A program made the translations under genes and the position numbers. Positions 48,567-57,571 of a stretch of 64,000 nucleotides of DNA are shown piece by piece (positions within the stretch are counted from its first letter, which is position 1; every line of letters begins with the position of its first letter). Location of the stretch: positions 159,046-223,045 of the forward strand of contig JAJXYD010000033.1 of the NCBI GenBank assembly GCA_021780695.1. The letters run 5' to 3'. The DNA comes from Deltaproteobacteria bacterium (GTDB lineage Bacteria > Desulfobacterota > Syntrophobacteria > Syntrophobacterales > Syntrophobacteraceae). The notes beneath the pieces were generated by a model, which did no database searches, was not told where the DNA came from, and saw only the letters and a list, made by a program, of their open reading frames with translations.

Positions 48567-48693
48567 AGTCTAAATAACTAGACTTAATTTCCTCCATCCC
48601 GATCAAAAACTCTCCAAACTAGCGCTCACTCTAATAAAAGATCAGGTCTAAAAATCTGGACTACCCCCCTGGCCCCTGTCTAAATATTTAGAC
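48567..48693. repeat. Cluster of TCTAAAT/ATTTAGA inverted repeats
   Basis: AGTCTA-aataac-TAGACT at 48567-48584, GGTCTA-aaaatctGGAC at 48645-48661 (degenerate) and the perfect 16-bp GTCTAAATATTTAGAC at 48678-48693; a further GGTCTAAAAC stands at ~48,785. Likely operator sites for one regulator of the following gene. Confidence 0.7.
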
Positions 48694-48880
48694 GGTTGCC
48701 GGGGGCTTTCAGGACTTTCCCGGCAGATTTGTCTTCGCTTTATGCCCTTAAGCCCGCCTTTTCTAAGTTTTGGCCCTTTTAGCCGGTCTAAAACAGCAAA
48801 AAATTGCAAAACGTTTCTCCGGCATAAAATATTTCGCACAATATTTGCTAACCCATTTGCTCGCTAGCGGATAAGGAAAC

Positions 48881-48894
48881 ATCAAACGTTTGAT
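48881..48894. repeat. 14-bp palindrome ATCAAACGTTTGAT
   Basis: Perfect palindrome, followed six bases later by a second half site CATCAAACG (48899-48907). Lies ~130 bases before the collagen-like gene start. Candidate regulator site. Confidence 0.55.
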
Positions 48895-49025
48895 TTTCAT
48901 CAAACGCGGGGGAAAGCAAACAGCACTTTTTCTTTCCCGCCCTTTCCTTGGCCCCATGCACACGTTCTGCTTCCTTCACCCTGAATGATCCTGGTGCAAT
49001 TGGAAAAATAATCGAGGGGACGATC

Positions 49026-49778
49026 ATGAAATTGCGGAGGGCAGCCTTACTTGCACTCTTGGGATTTGGCCTGCTTGGGCTCTTTGGCACCGCCCGGGCA
49101 ACTGAGGGAGTCATAACCGCGTGCGTAAATCAGTGGGGGTTTGGACGTATTTTCCTGGGAAGTATCCCCTGCCCGGCGGGGCAAACCACGCTTAGCTGGA
49201 ACATGGCGGGTCCGCCCGGGCCTCAGGGTCCGGCAGGCGCCCAGGGTCCGGCAGGCGCCCGGGGACCGGCGGGAAGCCAGGGGCCAACGGGAGCCATCGG
49301 AACCGCTGGTATCCAAGGCCCCCGGGGAGCCGCGGGCCCCGCAGGCCCGGCGGGAAGCCAGGGACCAACAGGCCCCGTGGGACCCCAGGGGCCCCAGGCA
49401 CCTCATCCTCTTCAGTCCCTGCACCTGACATCGGGCATACCCTTTAACGCCGCCTCCTCAGTCCAAGTCCAGGTGCTTTGCTGCGATCAGCCGGTATCCC
49501 TTTTGCTAACCGGCTACTATCTGCAAAGCGATCCGGTCACGGGACAACAGATCAAGACAAACGTAAGCGCAACGAAAAATTTTTCGGCCCCCGGCGCCGG
49601 CTCCCCCACACTGTTAAACGTTCCCTCAAGCGCGGAATTTCTCCTTACCGATGTGGTCGCAACCTTTGCCCCGACTTCCTCCCCCGGCTCGGCCTGCGGG
49701 AGTTTCTATGGCAATATACTGCAAAACGGCATGGTAAAAACCACTTTCGCCTTCCCCGACCCGCAGGGCAACTCTTAG
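49026..49778 (+). CDS. Secreted collagen-like repeat protein
   Basis: 250 residues from the ATG at 49026 (GAGGGGA upstream). Signal peptide ([19 protein letters not shown]). Residues ~64-124 are about 20 uninterrupted G-x-y triplets rich in Pro, Ala and Gln (for example [19 protein letters not shown]), the collagen triple-helix pattern. After it comes a C-terminal beta domain with Cys ([13 protein letters not shown]). Before the repeat a 40-residue domain has [20 protein letters not shown], a Cys-bounded unit. Probably surface exposed. Preceded by an unusually palindrome-rich leader. Confidence 0.85.
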   Translation: MKLRRAALLALLGFGLLGLFGTARATEGVITACVNQWGFGRIFLGSIPCPAGQTTLSWNMAGPPGPQGPAGAQGPAGARGPAGSQGPTGAIGTAGIQGPRGAAGPAGPAGSQGPTGPVGPQGPQAPHPLQSLHLTSGIPFNAASSVQVQVLCCDQPVSLLLTGYYLQSDPVTGQQIKTNVSATKNFSAPGAGSPTLLNVPSSAEFLLTDVVATFAPTSSPGSACGSFYGNILQNGMVKTTFAFPDPQGNS

Positions 49779-50463
49779 TGTGGCGCCCCCGTCAGGGCCG
49801 CCTCCAATACTGTTTGACTTAAGCTCTGTTGGTCCCAGGCGAAGCCGCAAAAAGTGAACCCGGAAAAAGTGCGATTTCGCACTGGTCTTCGATGGCTAAT
49901 TAAAGCCTGGATCTCTCAGGTCACTCCGGACACGTCTCCTATTGTGTTTCTTTGATCTCTTTTTTCGCCCCTTCGCGTCTTTGCGTGAGCCTAAATCACC
50001 AACACTGGGGCAGCCTCCCCCCCAAAGGGCCCCGGAAGCTTTCTAAGGAGCTTCCTAAAATGGCTCGCCATACCCGCCTTTGCCTGCCCATCCCCTTGAT
50101 TTGCAGTATCCAGACCCGCCTTTGCCCCTAACCGAAAGCCCAAAAGAAAAGCTCCTTTTACCTGTTTTCCTTTTATCCTTTAATTGTTTCAAAATACTAA
50201 CTCAGACCCATTGCGTTAAGCTCTTTCCTGGGTAAATATAGTGCCACGTTTTTCTGTTGCGCACAAAAGCATCAAAAGGCGCAAAAGTGCTTTTTGCCGC
50301 CATGATCTCGCCATCTTGTGGGATTTCACCAAAGACTTTACTCCATGATCGTATCAGCAAGCACTTTGCGGCTATTTTTTCCTGCTATTTTTGGAACAAT
50401 ATATAATTAGATTTACTATTTATTCATATTTCAGGCAGTATGGTTCCGGTACTGGAGATAAAT
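49779..50463. other. Intergenic region with repeat copy B
   Basis: No gene. It contains the ~200-bp element shared with 39787-39986 (49815-50014). The rest is noncoding with lowered GC toward the histidine kinase start. Confidence 0.65.
49815..50014. repeat. ~200-bp intergenic repeat, copy B
   Basis: Second copy of the element at 39787-39986, same direction, differing at scattered bases. Begins TTAAGCTCTGTTGGTCCCA and ends CGTCTTTGCGTGAGCCTAA. Confidence 0.85.
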
Positions 50464-52575
50464 ATGGATATCCACTCAACATACAAAGTTCTTGTTATAG
50501 ATAAAGATAAACAACTTGTAGATTCGATATCCAAACAACTTATCGAGCAAAATCTCACTGTAGTATCGTCATTTACTACAAAATCGGCAATCGAAAGAAT
50601 TGCACAGTATTATCCCGATATCGTTATATCGGATAGCAATATGCTAGATATAGACGGGTTGGAACTTTTAAAAAAAACATCCGGGATGCACTCCAAAATG
50701 GTATTTATTTTCATGACAGGATATGAAAACAGCAAGAACCCGGAGGAAACACTCAGAAAGGAAGTCTTCGATTACCTTGAAAAACCCTTTTCATCTCATA
50801 AATTACAATGCGTGGTCAGTTCCGCCATCGACTTCCTGGATACGCTTGCGGAAAACAGGTACCTTAAGGGCAGGCTCGATGAGTTGCAGGCACAATACTC
50901 CCAGGTCGACCTGCTGCTAAAAAAGGCAGACATGCTAACTGATTTTGTCTCGAGCCTTAAGGATGAAAACTCTATAGAGGAGGTCTTGAAAAAACTTCTA
51001 AGAGCCTGCCTGGAGACCACCCAAAGCGGCAAGGGGTCGATTTTTCAGTACCGCTCCAGAGAAGCCAGCTTGGAACTGGTGATGATCGACTGGCTTGAAA
51101 ACAGCAGCCAAATGGGCGCAAAGACCTTTGGGACATCCGATAACCCCAACGGGAAGGTGCGCCACATGTTTTCCCAGTGCCCCCGCAAAAAAACCCGGAC
51201 AGAGCATGCAAGAGGCTGCTTTCCGGCTAAGTTTTCCTTGACCGTCCCCGTCGAAGATGCTCACACGGCCTGGGGAATTTTGTACCTCCACGGCAAAATC
51301 GGCGGAAGCGAGTACAGTTCGGAAGATTTCATAAACGTCTCCTCCCTCATACGAAAGGCGGTAGAGATTTTAAATCAAATCGAGTATATGGGACAAAATT
51401 CCCTGTTTAGTAGCGATAGAGAAAACCTTCAAAAAGAACATCTGCGCCTGCAACTTCATAAAACGTCCCTGGAAAGATCTTCTTCGGTTGCATCCGTTCT
51501 CGTCGATGAACATCTAACCATATTGCATATGTGCGACAAATACCGGGAATTGTTCGCAAACATTGGGAATATGGCAACTCCTTCGTTTAAAAACAGCAAC
51601 TTGTGGATAAGTCTTGAAAAAAATTCGCAGGACAAAATATTGAAGTCACTTTCCTCACAGGAAGTAATAAGCATCGATGATGCAATATCGCTTCTAACTG
51701 TTTTTGGACTGCGTATTTTTAAAATAAAGTTTATTCCAATACATGAATATTATTATAAATATAAGTGTATCTATCTGATTTTACTCGAAGATATAACCGA
51801 TCAGGAGAAAATTACAAAACGCCTTATTTTACTCGAAAATTTAGCCATTATGGGTAAATTCGTCGCCAATGTCGCACATGACCTCAATAATCCGCTCGAT
51901 GGTATAAACAGATTGGTTCGTATACTGGAACTCAATATCGGAACCGTTACTCATAGTGAAAATGATATTTTCGATATGATATATTCAGCTATCAGAAGAA
52001 TGGGCAATACCGTTAGATCGTTTCTTGAATGCACACGGGACGCTATGTTAAAGACAACCTCAAGCCCTTTAAAAAATCTTATCGATGATGCATTATATAT
52101 AATGGCCCCAACACTTAACGACAAAAATATATCCGTAGTAAAAGAATACAATACCAAAAATGTCAACATGGAAATTCCAACCTCTTTTTATCACGTTTTC
52201 ATAAACATTATCAAGAATGGCTACGATGCAATGGATAAAGGCGGGCGGTTGCAGGTCCGGGTGGGCGAGTCAACTGACGGCAAAACGGTGCTGGCCGCTT
52301 TTTGCGACAGCGGCCACGGAATCCCGAAGGCAATCATGGCCGACGTCACAAAGCCCTTCTTTACGACCAAGGAAGACGGCACGGGGCTTGGCCTGCCTTT
52401 ATGTAAAAAAATATCCAAGGGTTTCGGCGGGGATATAGTGCTAAGAAACCGCAGGAGCGGCGGATGCGAGGTAAGCGTGCTCATTCCCGTTGTGCGCCTT
52501 AGCCCCCTGGCCCAAAGCCCGGTGACTCTAAGGGCCAATAGCGGCGCGGGAAGCGCCTCTGTTCCTGTTGCCTGA
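50464..52575 (+). CDS. Hybrid histidine kinase with N-terminal receiver domain
   Basis: 703 residues from the ATG at 50464 (TGGAG upstream). Order: receiver domain (KVLVIDKDKQL start, phospho-Asp in DIVISDSNMLDIDG, Lys in YLEKPF, ~residues 5-120), a coiled linker, a GAF-like domain (~170-320), a PAS-like domain (~340-450), then HisKA with His in VANVAHDLNNPLDGI and the ATPase domain (N box NIIKNGYDAMDKGG, G1 FCDSGHGIP, G2 GTGLGLPLCKK). No membrane segment: a cytoplasmic sensor. Base composition changes inside the gene; the PAS/HisKA part (about 51,480-52,200) is much AT-richer than the flanks. Confidence 0.92.
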   Translation: MDIHSTYKVLVIDKDKQLVDSISKQLIEQNLTVVSSFTTKSAIERIAQYYPDIVISDSNMLDIDGLELLKKTSGMHSKMVFIFMTGYENSKNPEETLRKEVFDYLEKPFSSHKLQCVVSSAIDFLDTLAENRYLKGRLDELQAQYSQVDLLLKKADMLTDFVSSLKDENSIEEVLKKLLRACLETTQSGKGSIFQYRSREASLELVMIDWLENSSQMGAKTFGTSDNPNGKVRHMFSQCPRKKTRTEHARGCFPAKFSLTVPVEDAHTAWGILYLHGKIGGSEYSSEDFINVSSLIRKAVEILNQIEYMGQNSLFSSDRENLQKEHLRLQLHKTSLERSSSVASVLVDEHLTILHMCDKYRELFANIGNMATPSFKNSNLWISLEKNSQDKILKSLSSQEVISIDDAISLLTVFGLRIFKIKFIPIHEYYYKYKCIYLILLEDITDQEKITKRLILLENLAIMGKFVANVAHDLNNPLDGINRLVRILELNIGTVTHSENDIFDMIYSAIRRMGNTVRSFLECTRDAMLKTTSSPLKNLIDDALYIMAPTLNDKNISVVKEYNTKNVNMEIPTSFYHVFINIIKNGYDAMDKGGRLQVRVGESTDGKTVLAAFCDSGHGIPKAIMADVTKPFFTTKEDGTGLGLPLCKKISKGFGGDIVLRNRRSGGCEVSVLIPVVRLSPLAQSPVTLRANSGAGSASVPVA

Positions 52576-52596
52576 AGGAGCTTCCGCCGCTTTTTT
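52540..52596 (+). terminator. Terminator overlapping the 3' end of the kinase gene
   Basis: AGCGG-cgc-GGAAGC pairs with GCTTCC-g-CCGCT, followed by TTTTTT; the left arm lies in the last codons. Confidence 0.65.
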
Positions 52597-52737
52597 CTCG
52601 CCCGCTAGCGTAGCGTACCTTAAGTGCCGTGATATTCTGCCAGAAAGGCTCGAGCCCCCGGGAAAATAAAAAGTTCCATCAACTTCATATCAGCCAATTT
52701 ACAAGACACAATACTTGACGCAAACAAATCTTTTCGG

Positions 52738-52777
52738 GCAGCGGGGAGCATGCGCTAAATTGCCGCCTCCCCGCTGC
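52738..52777 (-). terminator. Hairpin at the end of the parvulin operon
   Basis: Perfect 11-bp stem GCAGCGGGGAG / CTCCCCGCTGC just after the stop of the parvulin gene. No T-run follows on the minus strand, so it may protect the 3' end or work with Rho. Confidence 0.5.
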
Positions 52778-52784
52778 TTTGGCT

Positions 52785-53750
52785 CTATTTGTTTGAAACC
52801 ACCCGGGCCGTTTTTTCTTGTCCTTCAGAGCCGGCCTGGGCCTTTTGCAAATTTTTCTCGATCTTTGCCAAACAGTCCTTATCGATTTTTATGTCTGCAT
52901 TTTTCTCCAGATTTTGAACGATCCGCTTAAAAGAATCCCGTGCTTTTTTGCGAAACAACTGCTGACGTATGTCGTTTGCGACATCATCATAGGGCTTAAA
53001 GCCTGGCGCGTAGAGCTCATCGGCCTTAAAGATCGCAAAGCCCGCCCGGGTCGGGATTATCTCGCTTACCTGATCCTTGGCAAGCAGGAAAAGAACCTTG
53101 CCAAGCGAACTTGGTTTTTTGCTCTCCGATATCGTCCCGATCAGCCCGCCTCGTTGCCCCGTTGGAAGATCAATCGAGTACTGTTTGGCAAGTTGAGCGA
53201 AATCCTGGCCCTCCTTAAGCTTTTTTTGAACCATCTCGGCCTCGTCCTTGGTCCTTAGCAGGATATAGCTGGCCTTCACCCTGGGGGGGGTTCTAAACTG
53301 CGGGAGGTTTTTCTCATAATAGGTCCTTGCTTCCTTCCCGGACACCTGCACCTGTGTGCGGATTTGGTCCTCAGCCCAACGGGCTACGATCAGAGTATCT
53401 TCGTAGTCTTTTAGCTTGGCTCTAACGGCCGGGTCTTTTTTGTATGCCTTTACCGCGGCGGTTTGCAAAAGAAGCCCGCGTCTTAGCAGATCTTCTAAAA
53501 TACCGGTCATCTCGGATTTTGTAAGACTAGCCTTGCCGCTCTTTTCCTTGTAGCGGGCAATGGCTTGTTCGAGTTGGGCCCGGGTGATGGCTACGTTTTT
53601 GCCTGCAACCGCAACTATTTGGTTTCCCCCCGCAACCCGGCCGGCCCCAACCGGCAGGGCACGCACCGTCAAGGACGGCCCCAGGAAGGCCGCCATGGCC
53701 GCTACAAGCGCTAGCAACACCGTTTTGCCTCTCCTTTTGGTTCCACACAT
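52785..53750 (-). CDS. Periplasmic parvulin-type peptidyl-prolyl isomerase
   Basis: 321 residues, AAAGGAG 7 bases before the ATG. Signal peptide (TVLLALVAAMAAFLGPSLTV), SurA/PrsA-like N-terminal helices with AITRAQLEQAIARYKEKSG, then the parvulin domain VKASYILLRTKDEAEMVQKK through LPTGQRGGLIGTI to IPTRAGFAIFKADE, and a Lys-rich C-terminal tail. It helps fold envelope proteins. Partner gene upstream is a HEAT-repeat protein 13 bases away. Confidence 0.9.
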   Translation of the reverse strand: MCGTKRRGKTVLLALVAAMAAFLGPSLTVRALPVGAGRVAGGNQIVAVAGKNVAITRAQLEQAIARYKEKSGKASLTKSEMTGILEDLLRRGLLLQTAAVKAYKKDPAVRAKLKDYEDTLIVARWAEDQIRTQVQVSGKEARTYYEKNLPQFRTPPRVKASYILLRTKDEAEMVQKKLKEGQDFAQLAKQYSIDLPTGQRGGLIGTISESKKPSSLGKVLFLLAKDQVSEIIPTRAGFAIFKADELYAPGFKPYDDVANDIRQQLFRKKARDSFKRIVQNLEKNADIKIDKDCLAKIEKNLQKAQAGSEGQEKTARVVSNK

Positions 53751-53763
53751 CGCGGAGCTCCTT

Positions 53764-55095
53764 TCAGTTCAAGCTGGAAAGATACTGGTCGGCCTTGTCC
53801 CGTATGAAGGCATCCTCGCTTTGGGCCGCCTGTTCGAGGGCATCTCTATCCGAAGCCCCGTAGAACTTGCCGATCATAAATATCGCCATCCTTCTTGTTT
53901 CCGGGTTCTGATCGTCTAGAAAATCGAACAGATACTCGTAGTTGTCCGCGTTTGCGTACTTCATGTAGGAAAAGAAGGCGTCTTTTCGAACCTCAGGGTT
54001 TTTAGAGCTCAAAAAAGGCTTGATGATGTCTGCGACCTGCTTGCCCCCGGAGTGGCCGATAAGAGTGATCGCCTCGGCCTGCACCTTCGCATTGCCCGAG
54101 TAGACCAGAGGGGCAAGGGCCAGGGCGAGTTTTTCCCGGTGCGGACCGGCCTGAATGCCCGGGGCTATCTGGTGAAGAAGATCGAGTTGCTTTGCCGAAC
54201 TAAGACCGCCCTCGGCAAGCACCTTTGCGAAAATATCGGGGGCCGAGGGCATCATGGCAAGCATCGACACCGCTTGTTTGCCCAGAGTGCCCTCCTGGAT
54301 CGAACGCGCGATCCATTGCCTTGTCTGCGGGTCTTTGGATTCTGAAAGGGCCGCGGCGCTATAGGCCTGGACCTGTCCATCGCTTGTTTGGCTTTGCTGC
54401 TTGAGAAGGGAAAAAGCCTCGGGGGTTCCCGCCTTGCCAAGGGCAGCAAATGAGGCGCCAAGCACATCCGGATCTCTGGTCTGTGAGATTAGTTTTTCTA
54501 TGACGGGCACGCTTTGCGGGGTTGCAATCATACCAAGGGCCCTCGCGGCCCACCCCAGCATGGCTCCGTTTTGCGCCCCCGCTCCCCCTCCCTGGATGAA
54601 AGCGGAAACAACCGGCAGGACTTTGTTTTTTTCCAGTATCGAGGCCACGAGCAGAGCCTCGCCCCGCGAAGGAAAATTCTTATCCAGCGCCTTTTGGGCC
54701 AGCAGCTTGCCGGTCTGCTCGCTGTCTATGCCACGCTGAGCCAGGACCCCGAGCGTATTGAGGGCTTCGGAAAGAACGGCAGTGTCTTTGTTGGTGTTAA
54801 TGAGGCCAACCAGGTTTTTTAGGTTCCCCGCTGAGGGGTGCAGCCTCGCCTGCCTCACCTCGTCTATGGCCCCGGCCCGTATTTGTTCCGATTCATCGCT
54901 TGAAGCGGAGGGCTGCGCCAGGCTTGGAACCCGCTGGGCTGCCGGCTGCTTTGCCCTTTGGGCCTTACGATCCATTGCCCCGCCTTTTAGCCCCTCTTGT
55001 GACTTGTGTCTTCCCAGCATCGGGCCAATACAGACAAGGGCGAAAAGCAGGGCCACAAACGCCGCAATTGACAGTTGCTTCCTTTTTTTGTTCAT
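53764..55095 (-). CDS. Secreted/anchored HEAT-repeat protein
   Basis: 443 residues. Signal or anchor segment IAAFVALLFALVCIGPML at the N terminus, a linker rich in Ala/Gln/Pro, then tandem helical repeats of the HEAT/PBS-lyase kind (for example VLSEALNTLGVLAQRGID, AVPVIEKLISQTRDPDVLGA, ADIIKPFLSSKNPEVRKDA, YEYLFDFLDDQNPETRRMA). A periplasmic scaffold is likely. The pairing with the parvulin gene suggests folding or assembly of envelope parts. Confidence 0.75.
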   Translation of the reverse strand: MNKKRKQLSIAAFVALLFALVCIGPMLGRHKSQEGLKGGAMDRKAQRAKQPAAQRVPSLAQPSASSDESEQIRAGAIDEVRQARLHPSAGNLKNLVGLINTNKDTAVLSEALNTLGVLAQRGIDSEQTGKLLAQKALDKNFPSRGEALLVASILEKNKVLPVVSAFIQGGGAGAQNGAMLGWAARALGMIATPQSVPVIEKLISQTRDPDVLGASFAALGKAGTPEAFSLLKQQSQTSDGQVQAYSAAALSESKDPQTRQWIARSIQEGTLGKQAVSMLAMMPSAPDIFAKVLAEGGLSSAKQLDLLHQIAPGIQAGPHREKLALALAPLVYSGNAKVQAEAITLIGHSGGKQVADIIKPFLSSKNPEVRKDAFFSYMKYANADNYEYLFDFLDDQNPETRRMAIFMIGKFYGASDRDALEQAAQSEDAFIRDKADQYLSSLN

Positions 55096-55365
55096 CGGTT
55101 TTCCCCTCGCGTTGCCGCCCTGGAGCCCCGGTGCGGAGCGCTTTTGGCGGCAGTGTCCAACACTTTGTCCCCTTCCGGCTCCGGGGGGACCACAGGGGCT
55201 TAGGGGCGCGCGGCGGCTAACTCTTTAATAGATGCCGTTTGCCTCCTGCCGCCCCATTGCGAAAACTTGCCGCAGCGCGGGGCAAAAAAAGCCCCGTGCT
55301 GCTGGGTTGATAACGCGCGCGCCCCTCCACGGCGGGCAAAGGGAGCGCTAAAGAAGCTTCCAGCC
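55096..55365. other. Intergenic, hairpin only
   Basis: A hairpin CAGCGCGGGGC-aaaaaaa-GCCCCGTGCTG (about 55,272-55,301) stands between the HEAT-repeat gene and the secreted gene. No open frame with gene features. Confidence 0.5.
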
Positions 55366-56430
55366 TTAGTTGGCTGAGCTGTAGACGCCGGTACCGGTCA
55401 TTCCAATGTACTTTAGGAACACGTTGTCGGCTCCGAAGTAGTAGTCATTGGGGTTGGTGGTTTCGGGAATTCCGATCGAGATGTCGATCATGTCGCCGCC
55501 GGTAAGCGTGTAGCCGGGGGCGAAGTTGCCGACCGGAAACAGGCTGTTTGTGGTCTGAGGCATGGCCACAACGATCGCTTCGTCAAAGAGCGCCTTGGAT
55601 ACAAACGGCAAATCGCAGATCGGAAAAAGGCAGCTGGTGTTCTCGGGCTGGGTTCTCGCATAGAGCTGCTGAATTTTACAGAACCCAAGAGAAGCATTGG
55701 GACCCGGAATGGCCACAGCCGTGATGGTGGGAAGGGTCTGCTGCCAGAAAAGCAGGTAGGGACCGACATTAAAAAAGCCCGTCTCCCCGGGAGTGGTGAA
55801 AATGCCCGTAGCACAGTTGACGGTTTCGGTCAGCACGCAGTCTTCTATGTTGATGTCGATATCGGAGGCGGGTTTTTTCTGCAGCACGATCCGCCACCGA
55901 TAGATCGCCCCGTCTCTTTCCGGGGTGTAGACGGAAGTATAGGGGAAATGGGATGTGTCGCCTAAAGCGTTGGAGCTAAACATAAAACAGGGATCGGCAA
56001 CCGCCTGGAAGTTCGTGCCGCCCACGGTGAAAAACTCCGCCGGCTGGCAGGGCACCGCCGTTGAGCCGGCCACGCACGCATAAGAGCCCCCCACGCCGGT
56101 TCCACCCGCCGGAGCCAGATTGCCGAAGGGCAAAAGACCCGCAACCCCGGGCTTTACCGCATCGGGATACTTTTGGCCCTGAACCGATATGGTGGGGTTA
56201 TAGAGCACCCCCGAGGAGTAGGTCGTAAAATCGCTGTCTTGCTCCAGGCTGCCTTCGTTATTGACGATCTGCGCAAGAACGTTGTCTACGAAAATGTTGG
56301 CCGAGTCGTTGCCCACAGCGTCAAATTCCGGGTCGTAGCAGCTTGCGTGGGCGCTCGAACTCATTAGCGCGGTCGCTGGAAGGGCGATCAGCGCAGCCCC
56401 GAAAAACAATGTCATGAGTTTCTTTATCAT
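55366..56430 (-). CDS. Secreted protein of unknown function
   Basis: 354 residues from the ATG at 56430 (AAGGAG). Signal peptide (MTLFFGAALIALPATALM, cleavage near AHA-SC). The mature protein is acidic, beta-rich and Cys-containing (YACVAGSTAVPCQPAEFF, VLTETVNCATGIF, LGFCKIQQLYA, SCLFPICDLPF), so disulfide-bonded and exported. It resembles no domain that I can name. Possible surface or extracellular role. Monocistronic. Confidence 0.6.
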   Translation of the reverse strand: MIKKLMTLFFGAALIALPATALMSSSAHASCYDPEFDAVGNDSANIFVDNVLAQIVNNEGSLEQDSDFTTYSSGVLYNPTISVQGQKYPDAVKPGVAGLLPFGNLAPAGGTGVGGSYACVAGSTAVPCQPAEFFTVGGTNFQAVADPCFMFSSNALGDTSHFPYTSVYTPERDGAIYRWRIVLQKKPASDIDINIEDCVLTETVNCATGIFTTPGETGFFNVGPYLLFWQQTLPTITAVAIPGPNASLGFCKIQQLYARTQPENTSCLFPICDLPFVSKALFDEAIVVAMPQTTNSLFPVGNFAPGYTLTGGDMIDISIGIPETTNPNDYYFGADNVFLKYIGMTGTGVYSSAN

Positions 56431-57571
56431 ACGGCTCTCCTTCAATTTACAATTTATAAAATCCAACTCTTCCCAAACCCCAAGGTGGAGCGAATAGATA
56501 AGCTCTTCTACGCCGTCCCATCACCCCCTTTCCCTCTACTGGCTGTAAGGTTAAAGGCTAGCCGGTTTATCCGCGGGCGCAGCTGCGTCCTGGGACCCCC
56601 ATGGTCGCCAACCGCCGCAGGACATGACCACAGGTAAAAGCAAAGCCCTCCAAGAGTTGCCCGGGGCAGCACTTTGCGGCCCAGGCCTGCGCCTGGATGT
56701 GCCCCAAAAAACCGGTTGCACTTTGGATAAGGAAAAAAGAAACAGTGCCAAAAACAAGTTGAAGGACTGATGTGGCCGCCTTTTTCCCGCTCCTTTTCCC
56801 CCCCCGAACACGGCTTCCGGGAGAAAAAACCATCCGAAAATCGGCAGTCGTGCGGCCCCAGTTCCGCAAGGAGCAAAGTTTTGTGCGAAACTGTGGCAAA
56901 AAGGGTCCCTGGAGCTTTCCAAAAGTGCAGGCGCCAAAGGGCGCTGATCCGGAAAGGCGCAAAAACGGCAAGAACGCATGCCGGCGGATTGCTGCCTCTG
57001 CGCTCCTAATAGCAAACACCGCGCCATACTATATAAGATATTGATTTTATTATATAATACTTATTTTATCCGCCCCCCCAGCCTCCCCGCAAAAAGCCGC
57101 AGAGCGGCATCCATTGTGCGAATGGGCAGAGCCCCGGTTAAGGAAGGTCCAATTTGTTTGACAAACTCGGCTCGTGAGGTCTAAAATCCTGAATGGAGTT
57201 TTTTTTCTCCATTAATCGCTATGTTGCAGGCCTTTTTCGCCCTATGGCTCCTGGAGGGGGTCAAAATATTAAGACCGGGCGATCACCTATGTTTTTAGCA
57301 AAGCCAACATTTTCTCAACTGTACTGCCCAAAAAGTCGGCTCTAAGGACTGGGGATGGCACCAAAATTGCCTAATCTGCCTCGGGAGGCAATCGCACAAG
57401 TTTCTCTGCGGCTCTTTTATCTCGCCTGGGGCCCTGCGCATGCACGCCCCTTACAAATTGGGCCCCTGGACCCGGTAATCCCCAGGTGGTCGGCGATAAT
57501 CCCAAAACTATTTTTGGCAGGCGATCATGGAGTGGCTGGAAGGGATCCCTGCCCGGTGCACAGGAGCCAAG
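56431..57571. other. Intergenic, ~1.1 kb without recognisable gene
   Basis: Several overlapping open frames are present on both strands (56,500-57,040) but with no consistent protein features. An AT-rich stretch at 57,020-57,070 (TATATAAG, TATATAATAC) and a hairpin AATGGAG-T8-CTCCATT (about 57,192-57,213) may carry promoter or terminator signals. A small RNA cannot be excluded. Confidence 0.5.

Larger units (their letters stand above)
48459..49025. other. Intergenic region with terminator and several palindromes
   Basis: No gene. It holds a terminator (48479-48532), at least three GTCTAAA-TTTAGAC-type palindromes (48567-48693) and ATCAAACGTTTGAT (48881-48894), then the leader of the collagen-like gene. 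The number of symmetric sites is high for a 567-bp gap. Confidence 0.7.

Noticed and set aside
56508..57044. Overlapping frames on both strands
   Set aside because: Three or more frames are open at once because of base composition; none has a start signal or homology-like motif.
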